64,000 nt of DNA from Arthrobacter sp. FB24 (GCF_000196235.1 NC_008541.1:620001-684000), one strand, 5' to 3'; positions 10,194-18,179 are shown, counted from the stretch's first letter. Numbers and translations are program-made. Notes: generated by a model not told the origin, from the letters alone.

Positions 10194-10858
10194 GCAGGAT
10201 CCGCCTCGACCCGATAGCCCACACCGCGCACATTGATGATGAAGCCGGGGAGCTGGAGCTTTGCCCGGAGACCCGTCAGATGCACGTCAAGGGACCGCGA
10301 CGACGCCAGGAAGGCGTCCCCCCACAGCGCATCCAGGATCTGCTCCCGGGTGACCACTGAACCGGCATGGCCGGCCAGGAGTGCGAGCAGGTCGAATTCG
10401 GTGGCGGTCAGAGGCAGGACCCTGGGACCGACCGCGGCCACGCGCCGTTCGAGGTCCACTTCGAGTTCGCCCAGCACGATGCTCCGCTGCCTGCTGTCCT
10501 TGCTGCGGCCTGCTCGCCTCGTCACGGCTTCGATGCGGGCAAGCAGTTCAACCAGTTTCACCGGCTTGACGAGGTAGTCATCGGCTCCCGACCGCAGGCC
10601 AAGGACCACGCTGCGCTCGTCGTCGCGGGCGGTGAGGATGAGGATCGGGACCGGTGTGACCTGGCGGAGCTTCCGCAGCACGTCGAGGCCGTCCATGTCC
10701 GGCAGCCCCAGGTCCAGCAGGATGACCTCGAACCGGCGGTGCTCAAGGAGCGCGTCAGCCCCGCGGGCAACCCGGGACGCCGTGTGTCCGGCGGAAACCA
10801 CCGCCGCATCGAGGGCGGACGCCATCGCGTCGTCGTCCTCGACGATGAGCACATCCAT
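10190..10858 (-). CDS. OmpR-family response regulator
   Basis: A 222-residue regulator with a receiver domain (acidic pocket E7/D8/D9, phospho-acceptor D49 in LLDLGLPDMDG, T76, K98) and a C-terminal winged helix (about 125-220, with LTATEFDLLALLAGHAG and a recognition-helix region SLDVHLTGLRAKL). It is the first gene of the operon with the kinase and TAXI protein and is divergent from the KgtP-like transporter across about 180 bp. The layout resembles the DctR/CitB-type control of carboxylate transport, so the transporter is the likeliest target. Target identity is inferred from position. Confidence 0.94.
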   Translation of the reverse strand: MDVLIVEDDDAMASALDAAVVSAGHTASRVARGADALLEHRRFEVILLDLGLPDMDGLDVLRKLRQVTPVPILILTARDDERSVVLGLRSGADDYLVKPVKLVELLARIEAVTRRAGRSKDSRQRSIVLGELEVDLERRVAAVGPRVLPLTATEFDLLALLAGHAGSVVTREQILDALWGDAFLASSRSLDVHLTGLRAKLQLPGFIINVRGVGYRVEADPA

Positions 10859-11038
10859 TGCCTGGTCCTGTTCGTTGACGGGGCATCTTCGATCTGCCCG
10901 CTGTGGAGATTATCCCTTGTCCCGGCGAAACCTAAGGAAGTGTTAGGAATTCCCCCTTCACGTAGCTAGTGGGGTGGATCACCCATAGCGTGGATGGGTC
11001 CTCGGCTTTCGGAGGACCGTCAACGTCGAGGAGGAACC
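10859..11038. promoter_or_regulatory. divergent control region between response regulator and kgtP-like gene
   Basis: This 180-bp space holds promoters for both directions. Visible structures are a near direct repeat (TGGATCACCCA at 10975-10985 and TGGATGGGTCC at 10991-11001), and a hairpin GGTCCTC (10997-11003) with GAGGACC (11012-11018) in the kgtP leader just before the leader-ORF ribosome binding site. Either could bind the OmpR-type regulator, whose sites are usually direct repeats. No clear consensus promoter could be assigned. Confidence 0.4.
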
Positions 11039-11119
11039 ATGAGCAATGTTGCCATGGACAGCACAGGATTTTGCCCGGAACGGTTGCCGGGAGCACAGCC
11101 AAGCGAGGTTCAGCGATGA
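11039..11119 (+). CDS. 26-residue leader ORF coupled to the kgtP-like gene
   Basis: ATG at 11039 is preceded by an excellent GAGGAGG ribosome binding site (4 nt spacing), better than that of the transporter itself. The ORF encodes 26 residues (begins MSNVAMDSTGF) and its TGA stop (11117-11119) overlaps the transporter ATG (11116-11118) as ATGA. This is the classic arrangement for translational coupling, so the peptide may simply feed ribosomes to the transporter or act as a regulatory leader. The peptide has no recognisable domain and no run of a single amino acid that would suggest attenuation. Confidence 0.6.
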   Translation: MSNVAMDSTGFCPERLPGAQPSEVQR

Positions 11120-12510
11120 GCACCCAGCAAGCCGAAGTCCAGAGTGAGTCAGCCCAGACCCGCCGCGCCGTGAGCAATATCCTCAAAGGCTCGGCCGGCA
11201 ACCTGGTGGAATGGTACGACCTCTACGTCTACACAGTCTTTGCCGCATATTTCCAGTCCCACTTCTTCAATTCCAAGGACGAGCTGCAGGCCGGCCTGGA
11301 GGCGATGGCCGTCTTCTCAACGTCGTTCCTGATGCGCCCCATCGGCGCCTGGTTCTTCGGCCGCTACGCGGACCGCAAGGGCCGGAAGGCGGCGCTGACG
11401 CTCAGCGTGACGCTGATGTCGGCAGGTTCCTTCGCCATCGCGCTCCTGCCCACAACGCAGCAGGTCGGCGTCTGGGCACTGGTGCTGCTGATCCTCATCC
11501 GCCTGATCCAGGGGTTCTCCGTGGGCGGGGAGTACGGCACCAGCGCCACCTACATGTCCGAGGCCGCCACGTCCAAGCGCCGCGGCTTCTTCTCCAGCTT
11601 CCAGTACGTGACCCTGATCGGCGGCCAGATGATGGCCTTGCTGGTCCTCGTCATCCTGCAGAACGTCATGCCGAAGGGCGACCTGACTGAGTGGGGCTGG
11701 CGTATTCCGTTTGCCATCGGCGGCGTAGCTGCGCTGGTGGTTCTGTGGCTGCGGCGCTCAATGGAGGAGACCGTATCGGCTGAGCAGGTCGAAGCCGCCA
11801 AGATCCCGGCCGTTGCGGGCGTCGCGCAGCCCGGCACCATGAGGCTGCTGTTCACGCAGTACTGGAAGCCGCTGCTGATCTGCATCGGCGTCACCCTCGG
11901 CGGCACCGTGGCGTTCTACACGTACACCAACTTCATCCTGAAGTTCATGAACGACACCTCCGGCATCGCCAAGACCGACACCTCGGTGATCAACTTCTGG
12001 GCCCTCTTCATCTTCATGCTGCTCCAGCCCGTTTACGGCCTGATCTCGGACAAGGTGGGCCGCAAGCCGCTGCTGCTGTGGTTCGGCATCACCGGCGTCC
12101 TCTTCACCTGGCCGCTGCTCTCCACGCTCTCCGACACCAAGGACCCGTTCACGGCGTTCCTGCTGATGATGGGCGGCCTGCTGATCGTTGGCGGCTATAC
12201 CTCCATCAATGCCCTGGTGAAGGCGGAGCTGTTCCCCGCGTCCATCCGCGCACTCGGCGTCGGCCTGGGCTACGCGATCGCCAACTCGCTCTTCGGCGGA
12301 ACCGTCCCGCTGATCGGCGCCGCGTTCCAGAAGGCCGAGCGGGTGGACCTGTTCTTCACCTACGTCACCGTGGCCATCGCCATCTCGCTGGTCGTCTACA
12401 TCTTCGCACTCAGGAACAAGAAGGCCACCCACCTCGATCACGAACAGGGCCACGCCTGGTCCCAGACCCGCAAGGATGACGACAAGGACAAGGACCTCCT
12501 CAAGGTCTGA
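11116..12510 (+). CDS. MHS-family MFS transporter, alpha-ketoglutarate/dicarboxylate type
   Basis: A 464-residue cytoplasmic-membrane symporter of the metabolite:H+ symporter family. It opens with GSAGNLVEWYDLYVYTVFAA, has the signature RYADRKGRKAAL in the first intracellular loop and IQGFSVGGEYGTSATYMSE in helices 4-5, all typical of KgtP/ProP/ShiA relatives; overall it is closest by eye to alpha-ketoglutarate permeases. The C-terminus is strongly charged (DDDKDKD). The frame could open earlier at 10969, but the ATG at 11116 begins at the conserved N-terminus and overlaps the stop of a leader ORF. The divergent TAXI/two-component operon suggests substrate-induced expression on a C4/C5 dicarboxylate. 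Confidence 0.88.
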   Translation: MSTQQAEVQSESAQTRRAVSNILKGSAGNLVEWYDLYVYTVFAAYFQSHFFNSKDELQAGLEAMAVFSTSFLMRPIGAWFFGRYADRKGRKAALTLSVTLMSAGSFAIALLPTTQQVGVWALVLLILIRLIQGFSVGGEYGTSATYMSEAATSKRRGFFSSFQYVTLIGGQMMALLVLVILQNVMPKGDLTEWGWRIPFAIGGVAALVVLWLRRSMEETVSAEQVEAAKIPAVAGVAQPGTMRLLFTQYWKPLLICIGVTLGGTVAFYTYTNFILKFMNDTSGIAKTDTSVINFWALFIFMLLQPVYGLISDKVGRKPLLLWFGITGVLFTWPLLSTLSDTKDPFTAFLLMMGGLLIVGGYTSINALVKAELFPASIRALGVGLGYAIANSLFGGTVPLIGAAFQKAERVDLFFTYVTVAIAISLVVYIFALRNKKATHLDHEQGHAWSQTRKDDDKDKDLLKV

Positions 12511-12558
12511 CCGGTTACAGTACGGCGGCCGTAAGGTGCGGGGGAGCAAAAGTACGAC

Positions 12559-12590
12559 GGCGGGCGGCAGCCCAGCAGCCCCCGCCCGCC
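12559..12590 (+). terminator. hairpin after kgtP-like gene
   Basis: Arms GGCGGGC (12559-12565) and GCCCGCC (12584-12590) follow the transporter stop by about 50 bp. There is no U-tract. The much stronger family-1 palindrome directly behind it may be the real terminator. Confidence 0.35.
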
Positions 12591-12688
12591 CCGGACGCTC
12601 TCTCAGATCCTGCGGTAAATCCCGGGACGCTCTCTCACTTTCTTAGGGAAAGTGAGAGAGCGTCCCGGGTTTTCTTGCCTTAAGTGAG
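12591..12688. repeat. palindromic repeat, family 1, copy B (split by IS110 element)
   Basis: A single arm GGACGCTCTCTCA (12593-12605) is followed by a perfect hairpin with 21-nt arms at 12621-12641 and 12649-12669 (CCCGGGACGCTCTCTCACTT and complement). The third arm begins TTAAGTGAG at 12680-12688 and is then interrupted; its missing end AGAGCGTTC resumes at 14271. Intact copies such as 18267-18285 show the uninterrupted form AAGTGAGAGAGCGTC. Confidence 0.85.
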
Positions 12689-12976
12689 TTTCTCAGGGGC
12701 GCTTTCGCTCCGCCGTGGGGGCCGAAAATGTACTGCTGTGGGGAACCTTTGCGGTGTCGGGGCTGCCGGAGCAGACTGAAGAGTGTGTTCCGGTCGACCC
12801 CGGTCTCTCTTTAGTGCCGGTGAGCCTGTAAGTGAGTTTGGTGGTGGAGGGCGCAGCTTTTGTCCGCGGGACCGTGGAATGTTGCCGTTGAGCACGAATG
12901 TCAGATTTGTTGTTTATCCGCCTTCCCCGGGACACAGACGCCATCTGTTGGACTGTTCGAGGAAGGGTGAGCTCTC
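12689..12976 (+). ncRNA. candidate bridge RNA region of the IS110 element
   Basis: In the IS110 group the non-coding 5' end encodes a bridge RNA whose loops pair with target and donor DNA. Here 12829-12839 (TAAGTGAGTTT) repeats 11 nt of the left junction including the target half and AG core, and 12898-12904 (ATGTCAG) repeats the right end of the element plus AG core (14264-14270). The target-like match lies 5' of the donor-like match, the order known from IS621. A CTCTCT run at 12805-12810 is complementary to the right target half. Loop folding was not computed, so exact RNA ends are unknown. Confidence 0.5.
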
Positions 12977-14221
12977 ATGGAGGTCATTCACCCGCGCTGC
13001 GCGGGTGTCGATATTTCAAAGAAGGACGCGAAGGTCTGTGTCCGCATCCAGGGCCGCGGCGGCCGGTCCACCACATCCACCATCACGACCTGGGGTTCGA
13101 TGACGGGGCAGATCCTGGGGCTAAAGGAACACCTCCTGGACGAGCACGTGGATCTGGTGGTCATGGAGGCCACCGGTGATTACTGGCGCCCCTTCTACTA
13201 CCTGCTTGAAGACGACGGACTGAACATCATCCTGGTCAATGCCCATGACGCCAGGAACGTCCCGGGCCGCAAAACCGACGTTTCCGACGCTGCCTGGCTT
13301 GCCGACCTGGGCGCCCACGGGCTGGTCCGGGCCTCCTTCGTGCCCCCGCCTCCGATCCGTGAACTGCGGGACCTGACCCGGGCCCGGACCATCATCACTC
13401 AGGAACGGACCCGGGAAATCCAGCGCCTGGAGAAACTCCTCGAGGACGCCTGCATCAAACTATCCTCGGTAGCTTCGAACATCACCGGGGTCTCCGGACG
13501 ACTGATCCTCCAAGCACTCATCGACGGGCAGACCGACCCCGCGGCCCTGGCAGAGATGGCCCAACGCCGGCTGCGGTCCAAAATCCCTGAACTCACCCAA
13601 GCCCTCAACGGCCGGTTCACCGAACACCACCGCTACATGACCGGACTCTATCTGCACCGGATTGATGCCCACACCGCCGATATCAACGACCTCAGCGCCA
13701 GGATCGAGGCGGCGATGGAGCCCTTTCGTTTCGCCCGGGAGCTCCTCGTGAGCATCCCGGGGTTCAGCACCACCATCGCGGAAATCTTCATCGCCGAAAC
13801 CGGCGCCGACATGAGCGCATTCGCCACCGCAGGGCAGCTGGCATCCTGGGCCGGTACTTCCCCGGGATCCAACGAATCCGCCGGACGGGTCAAATCCACC
13901 AAAACACGGCCCGGCAACCGGTACCTCAAAGGTGCCCTGGGCATCGCTGCTCTGTCCTGCGCGAAATCGAAGAACACCTACCTCGGTGCCAGATACCGGC
14001 GCATTGCCTCCCGGCGCGGACCCGCCAAAGCCCTCGTCGCCGTCGAACACTCCATCCTCACCGCAGCGTGGCACATGCTCACCACCGGCGAACTCTACAA
14101 CGACCCCGGCGCCGACTACTTCACCCGGCAGACACCCGTTAAAACCATGGCCCGGGCCGTCAGACAACTAGAATCCCTCGGCTATCAAGTCATTCTCGAA
14201 CCCCTGCAACAGACCGGATAA
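12977..14221 (+). CDS. IS110-family transposase (bridge-RNA-guided recombinase type)
   Basis: A 414-residue intact transposase. The N-terminal RuvC-like domain has the DEDD residues D12 (GVDISK), E64 (VVMEATGDYW), D101 and D104 (KTDVSDAAWLADL), at almost the same spacing as in IS621. A coiled helical region (about 130-250) leads to the C-terminal domain with SIPGFSTTIAE at 259-269 and a serine-bearing segment WAGTSPGSNESAG (291-303) that should hold the catalytic serine. No frameshift or missing motif is seen, so the element is probably active or recently active. GAAGGG lies upstream of the ATG at ribosome-binding distance. Confidence 0.95.
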   Translation: MEVIHPRCAGVDISKKDAKVCVRIQGRGGRSTTSTITTWGSMTGQILGLKEHLLDEHVDLVVMEATGDYWRPFYYLLEDDGLNIILVNAHDARNVPGRKTDVSDAAWLADLGAHGLVRASFVPPPPIRELRDLTRARTIITQERTREIQRLEKLLEDACIKLSSVASNITGVSGRLILQALIDGQTDPAALAEMAQRRLRSKIPELTQALNGRFTEHHRYMTGLYLHRIDAHTADINDLSARIEAAMEPFRFARELLVSIPGFSTTIAEIFIAETGADMSAFATAGQLASWAGTSPGSNESAGRVKSTKTRPGNRYLKGALGIAALSCAKSKNTYLGARYRRIASRRGPAKALVAVEHSILTAAWHMLTTGELYNDPGADYFTRQTPVKTMARAVRQLESLGYQVILEPLQQTG

Positions 14222-14270
14222 CACCGCTCACCCCACGCACCCCACCGCACTCACCTAATTTTCATGTCAG

Positions 14271-14280
14271 AGAGCGTTCA
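14271..14280. repeat. distal fragment of family-1 repeat copy B
   Basis: AGAGCGTTCA here completes the arm interrupted at 12688. Joining the two flanks restores TAAGTGAGAGAGCGTTC, which matches intact family-1 arms. The remaining 140 bp up to poxB contain no gene; a GGGAG ribosome binding site lies near 14408. Confidence 0.8.
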
Positions 14281-14420
14281 GCCGGTAGAGGGTCCCCGGC
14301 GGCGGCCGACGTCGTCGGCTGCTGAGAACCTGGCGGCTGACAGCCTGGGAAGCGCCCCAAGGCGGGCGGACTATATTGGCCCTGTCAGCTCATCAAACCT
14401 GATCGCGGGAGTGTGCACTC

Positions 14421-16169
14421 ATGGCCAAGGAACTCGCCAGCCAGCTCATTGAACAACTCCAGGCTGCCGGTGTGCAGCGAATCTACGGGATCGTGGGCGA
14501 CAGCCTCAACCCGATTGTCGACGCCGTCCGCAAGACGGGCGGCTCCCAGCAAGGCGGCATCGACTGGATCCACGTGCGGCACGAGGAGGCAGCTGCGTTC
14601 GCCGCCGCGGCCGAAGCCCAGCTGACCGGCCGGCTGGCCGTCTGCGCCGGCTCGTGCGGCCCCGGCAACCTGCACCTGATCAACGGCCTGTACGACGCCA
14701 ACCGCTCGGGCGCGCCGGTGCTGGCCATCGCCTCGCACATTCCGAGTAAGCAGATCGGCAGCGGCTACTTCCAGGAAACCCACCCGGACCGGCTCTTCAA
14801 CGAATGCTCGGTATACTCGGAACTCGTCAGCACGGCAGAGCAGGCGCCGCGGGTGATGCACAGCGCCATCCAGCACGCCGTCGGACTCGGGGGAGTCGCC
14901 GTCGTTACCCTCCCCGGCGATATCGCCGGGCTGGAAGCCACCGGCCGAACGCCGCTGCCCGCAACCTTCCGGCGCGCCACACTGACTCCCGACGCCGCGA
15001 GTGTCCGGGAGCTCGCCGATGCCATCAACGCGGCGGAGAAGATCGCCATCTTTGCCGGCGCGGGAACGCAGGGTGCCCACGATGAAGTGGTGGCCCTCGC
15101 GGAACTCATCGGCGCCCCGATCGGTCACTCGCTGCGGGGCAAGGACTTCATGCAGTACGACAACCCTTACGACATCGGCATGACCGGGCTGCTCGGCTAC
15201 GGCGCCGCGGCGGAGGGCATCGAGGATGCAGACCTGCTGATCCTGCTCGGCACCGACTTTCCGTACGACCAGTTCCTTCCCGGCACGCGCACGGCCCAGG
15301 TGGACCGCGCCGCGCACAAGCTGGGGCGAAGGACCGACGTCGACATCGCCGTCCATGGCGACGTGCTGCCCACGCTCGGCGCGTTGAAGCCGTTGCTCGC
15401 CCGGAAAAAGAACCGCCGCTTCCTCAACCAGATGCTCAAGAAGCATGACCGGCTCATGAACAAGGCCGTGGGCGCCTACACCCGCAAGGTGGAGAAGAAA
15501 CAGCCCATCCACCCGGAGTACGCGGCCTCGATCCTGGACCAGGTGGCGGCGGAGAACGCCATATTCACCGCGGACACCGGCATGTGCAATGTCTGGACGG
15601 CCCGCTACATCAACCCGTTGGGCACGCGCAGGCTGATCGGATCGTACCTGCACGGCTCCATGGCCAACGCGCTGCCGCATGCGATCGGCGCGCAACTGGC
15701 CTATCCCGGCCGACAGGTGATTTCGGTGTCCGGTGACGGCGGCCTGTCCATGCTGCTGGGAGAGCTCATCACCGTTGCGGCACACCGGCTGCCGGTGAAC
15801 GTGGTGGTCTTCAACAACTCCACGCTGGGCATGGTCAAACTCGAGATGCTCGTGGACGGGCTTCCCGATTTCGGCGTTGACGTTCCCGACGCCGATTACG
15901 CCGCCGTCGCCCGCGCGCTCGGCTTCCACGCTGTCCGCGTGACCGATCCGGCCCGGATCGAGGACGCCTACCGGGAGGCCTTCGCCCACCCCGGACCGTC
16001 GCTGGTGGAGCTCATCACGGATCCGAAGGCGCTGTCGATCCCACCGAAAATCACCGGCTCGCAGGTCCTTGGCTTCGCAACAGCCATGTCGAAGGTGGTC
16101 CTGAACCGGGGCGCCGGCGAGGCCGTCAGCATGGCCCGCAGCAACCTGCGCAATATCCCGCGGCGGTAG
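14421..16169 (+). CDS. poxB: pyruvate dehydrogenase (quinone) / pyruvate oxidase
   Basis: A 582-residue thiamine-diphosphate enzyme that oxidises pyruvate to acetate and CO2, passing electrons through FAD to membrane quinones. The three-domain order is visible: an N-terminal PYR domain with the catalytic glutamate in HVRHEEAAAFAAAAEAQ (51-67), a central FAD-binding domain (about 190-340) and a C-terminal PP domain with the ThDP signature running from VSGDGGLSMLLGE to FNNSTLGM. A positively charged C-terminal tail could serve in membrane association as in E. coli PoxB. It lies just behind the IS110 element. Because the insertion sits about 150 bp upstream, poxB expression could be altered by it. 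Confidence 0.93.
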   Translation: MAKELASQLIEQLQAAGVQRIYGIVGDSLNPIVDAVRKTGGSQQGGIDWIHVRHEEAAAFAAAAEAQLTGRLAVCAGSCGPGNLHLINGLYDANRSGAPVLAIASHIPSKQIGSGYFQETHPDRLFNECSVYSELVSTAEQAPRVMHSAIQHAVGLGGVAVVTLPGDIAGLEATGRTPLPATFRRATLTPDAASVRELADAINAAEKIAIFAGAGTQGAHDEVVALAELIGAPIGHSLRGKDFMQYDNPYDIGMTGLLGYGAAAEGIEDADLLILLGTDFPYDQFLPGTRTAQVDRAAHKLGRRTDVDIAVHGDVLPTLGALKPLLARKKNRRFLNQMLKKHDRLMNKAVGAYTRKVEKKQPIHPEYAASILDQVAAENAIFTADTGMCNVWTARYINPLGTRRLIGSYLHGSMANALPHAIGAQLAYPGRQVISVSGDGGLSMLLGELITVAAHRLPVNVVVFNNSTLGMVKLEMLVDGLPDFGVDVPDADYAAVARALGFHAVRVTDPARIEDAYREAFAHPGPSLVELITDPKALSIPPKITGSQVLGFATAMSKVVLNRGAGEAVSMARSNLRNIPRR

Positions 16170-16221
16170 GTGCCCGACGGCGGTTCGCGGGTCGCGCGGT
16201 TACGGTCGCCTCCAGCGCCGG

Positions 16222-16611
16222 CTACCGGCCGCCGTCTTGCGTGTCCGACGGCGGCTGGGGGCCGCGGCGCCCGGCGGCAAGCCGTGCCGCCGTCTTTTCG
16301 ATGAGCTCGTACGGGACCGGCTTGCCCAGGGGGAATTTCAGTGTTCCCTTGGCTGCCCGGTACGGCGCGATCGCAGCTTCGAATGCCTCGTCTCCGGCCG
16401 GGACGGGGTACACGGAAATATGGTGTGCCCAGCCCGCGAAATAGACCACGTACTTACCGTTCAAAGTGATGGTGGGGATGCCGTAGCTGATCACCTCGCC
16501 GGACTCCGGGACGGCCTCATGGCACCTGCGCCGGATTTCCTGAAGTGTGCCCTGTACCTCGGCCGGAAACGACGCAATGTACTCGTCAACGTTGTCGAAA
16601 TGCTGTGCCAT
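16222..16611 (-). CDS. DUF1801 (YdhG-like) protein
   Basis: A 129-residue soluble protein. It begins with the helical DVDEYIASFP-like opening and contains EVISYGIPTITLNGKYVVYFAGWAHHISVYP in outline (ISYGIPT, then HHISVYP), followed by GTLKFPLGKPVPYELI near residues 90-105, all conserved in the DUF1801 fold. Relatives include Bacillus Fra, proposed as an iron chaperone, but the biochemical role of this branch is unproven. The C-terminus is a short disordered tail (RGPQPPSDTQDGGR). It is monocistronic, convergent with poxB and divergent from the serpin gene. Confidence 0.85.
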   Translation of the reverse strand: MAQHFDNVDEYIASFPAEVQGTLQEIRRRCHEAVPESGEVISYGIPTITLNGKYVVYFAGWAHHISVYPVPAGDEAFEAAIAPYRAAKGTLKFPLGKPVPYELIEKTAARLAAGRRGPQPPSDTQDGGR

Positions 16612-16656
16612 TTACCGCTCCTTCGTTATCTCCCGAGAGTACGCCGGTGCCCGCAG

Positions 16657-16700
16657 CGAGAGAGCGTTGCTCAAAACGTTGCGAAAAGTGGGAGAGCGTC
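16657..16700. repeat. palindromic repeat, family 1, copy C (degenerate)
   Basis: AGAGAGCGTTG at 16659-16669 and AAAGTGGGAGAGCGTC at 16685-16700 are two same-direction family-1 arms with a CAAAACGTTGC spacer. Unlike the other copies this one lies between divergent genes (DUF1801 and serpin), near the promoters rather than behind genes, and lacks the central hairpin. Confidence 0.6.
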
Positions 16701-16828
16701 GGAAGGCGAGACCAAAACGACGGCAAACCGTGACCCTGCGGGCATCGTTCGGCGGCGGTCAGGCTGGTTGACTGAAGGAGGCAGGCCGAGTCCTGCCAAA
16801 TGCCGGCATGGCAGGAGCCCGCGCCGCC

Positions 16829-16876
16829 GGTCCAACGGGCAGTCCAACGGCCGGTCCGACGGCCGGTCCAAGGGGG
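16829..16876 (+). repeat. 12-bp tandem repeat (four units) before the serpin gene
   Basis: Four 12-bp units related to GGTCCAACGGCC run from 16829 to 16876. The last unit turns into the AGGGGG ribosome binding site of the serpin gene. Variation in unit number would change the untranslated leader. Confidence 0.7.
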
Positions 16877-16880
16877 AAAC

Positions 16881-18176
16881 ATGAAAACGCACCGTGTGGC
16901 CAGGATCGCGACGGCCGGTGCCCTTGCGGCGCTCACCGCATGTTCGGCGTCGTCCCCGGAGCTCCTGAAGGCCGACGGCGTGGAACGGATTTCGGTGGAC
17001 GGCGCGGCGTATGCCGCTGAACTGCGCTCCTTCCGGGCCTCTGCTCTCGGGCTCGGCGAGGCCCTGCTGGCCGACGGCGGCGACGGCTCCAAAGGGAACG
17101 TGGTCTCCTCGCCGGGGAGTCTGCTGATTGCCCTCGCCATGCTCCGAGCCGGGGCATCCGGCGAGACGGCGGCCGAGATGGACAGCGTCCTGAAGCTCCC
17201 CGCGGAACATCGCGACGAAGCCATGAACGCGCTGCTCAGCTCGCTCGGGAAGTTCGACGGCGACCCCGGCTCGGTGGATGAGGACAACCCGCCGCGGAAG
17301 CCCGTGATGCACGCCGCCAACGGATTGTTCGTGGACAAGGACGTGCCCACGGGCGACGCCTTCCTGGAAACACTGGCCCGGCACTACGGAACCGGCGTCT
17401 ATCCCGTGGACTTCAGCAACGAAGCGGCAACCAAGCCGGCCATCGATGCCTGGGTGAACCGGAACACGGGCGGCCGGATCAAGGAGGCCCCCGCAAAGTA
17501 CGATCGCGACAACACCTTCAGCCTGCTCAACTCTCTCTACTTCGCGTCCGCCTGGCGCGCGCCCTTTGATCCGAATGACACCTCGGACCTGCCCTTCACG
17601 ACGGCTGCCGGCGAGAAGATCGACGCCCCGGCAATGCACAACGAGCTGGAGATGAAATACGCGGAGGGGGCTGGCTGGCAGGGCGTGGACCTGCCCTACG
17701 CCGACGGTTTCGTCATGCGGCTGGTCCTCCCGGGCACAGGCGTCCCAGGTGCGGGCACAGGCGCCGGTTCGCCGGTCTTTGGTGCGGAACGGCTCACGGA
17801 CATTGCGGATGCTTTTGACCGCGCACCGCTGGAGACCGTGCAGATCCAGCTGCCCCGCTGGGACCATAAGTGCAGCTTCGACCTGAGGAAAGTCTTTGAA
17901 TCCCTGGGGCTCCGGAAGACCCTCACCACCACGGAGGACTTCAACAACATCCAGCCCGGGATGATGATCACCCAGGCCGCCCAGGCAGCCAACATCACGG
18001 TCGCGGAAAAGGGCACGGTTGCCGCGGCTGTCACCCAGATCAACGGAGCTGTCACCAGCGCGCCGCCCCAGCCCGAACGAACCATCACGTTCGACCGGCC
18101 GTTCCACTACCAGATTGTGCACGTCGAAACCGGGCTGCCGCTCTTCATGGGAACGGTGGCCGACCCCCGTTCCTAG
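16881..18176 (+). CDS. serpin-family protease inhibitor, lipoprotein
   Basis: A 431-residue exported protein. A short leader ends in the lipobox LTAC with C21 as the lipidated residue, so it should be anchored on the outer face of the membrane. The rest is a full serpin fold: NVVSSPGSLLIALAMLRAGA near the N-terminus, NSLYFASAWRAPFD in the middle, and the reactive-loop hinge EKGTVAAAVT at 376-385 followed by FDRPFHYQI at 404-412. The small-residue hinge is the inhibitory type, so it probably traps serine or cysteine proteases from competitors, hosts or the cell itself. The scissile bond is not certain; counting from the hinge puts P1 near T392. The ATG at 16881 with AGGGGG is preferred over an earlier in-frame ATG at 16800. 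Confidence 0.9.
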   Translation: MKTHRVARIATAGALAALTACSASSPELLKADGVERISVDGAAYAAELRSFRASALGLGEALLADGGDGSKGNVVSSPGSLLIALAMLRAGASGETAAEMDSVLKLPAEHRDEAMNALLSSLGKFDGDPGSVDEDNPPRKPVMHAANGLFVDKDVPTGDAFLETLARHYGTGVYPVDFSNEAATKPAIDAWVNRNTGGRIKEAPAKYDRDNTFSLLNSLYFASAWRAPFDPNDTSDLPFTTAAGEKIDAPAMHNELEMKYAEGAGWQGVDLPYADGFVMRLVLPGTGVPGAGTGAGSPVFGAERLTDIADAFDRAPLETVQIQLPRWDHKCSFDLRKVFESLGLRKTLTTTEDFNNIQPGMMITQAAQAANITVAEKGTVAAAVTQINGAVTSAPPQPERTITFDRPFHYQIVHVETGLPLFMGTVADPRS

Positions 18177-18179
18177 CCG

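Larger units (their letters stand above)
12689..14270 (+). mobile_element. IS110-family insertion sequence, complete
   Basis: Comparison with intact family-1 repeats defines the ends: the left flank ends TAAGTGAG at 12688 and the right flank resumes AGAGCG at 14271, leaving a duplicated AG dinucleotide (12687-12688 and 14269-14270). The element is about 1.58 kb with one transposase gene, a long 5' non-coding end (288 bp), a short 3' end, no terminal inverted repeats and no longer target duplication. All of this fits the IS110 group. The AG core reads CT on the other strand, the core dinucleotide described for IS621. Insertion into a REP-like palindrome also matches habits known for IS621 and other IS110 members. 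Confidence 0.85.

Noticed and set aside
12680..12895. Short minus-strand reading frame in the IS110 5' end
   Set aside because: It lies in the probable bridge RNA region, has no homology and no ribosome binding site.
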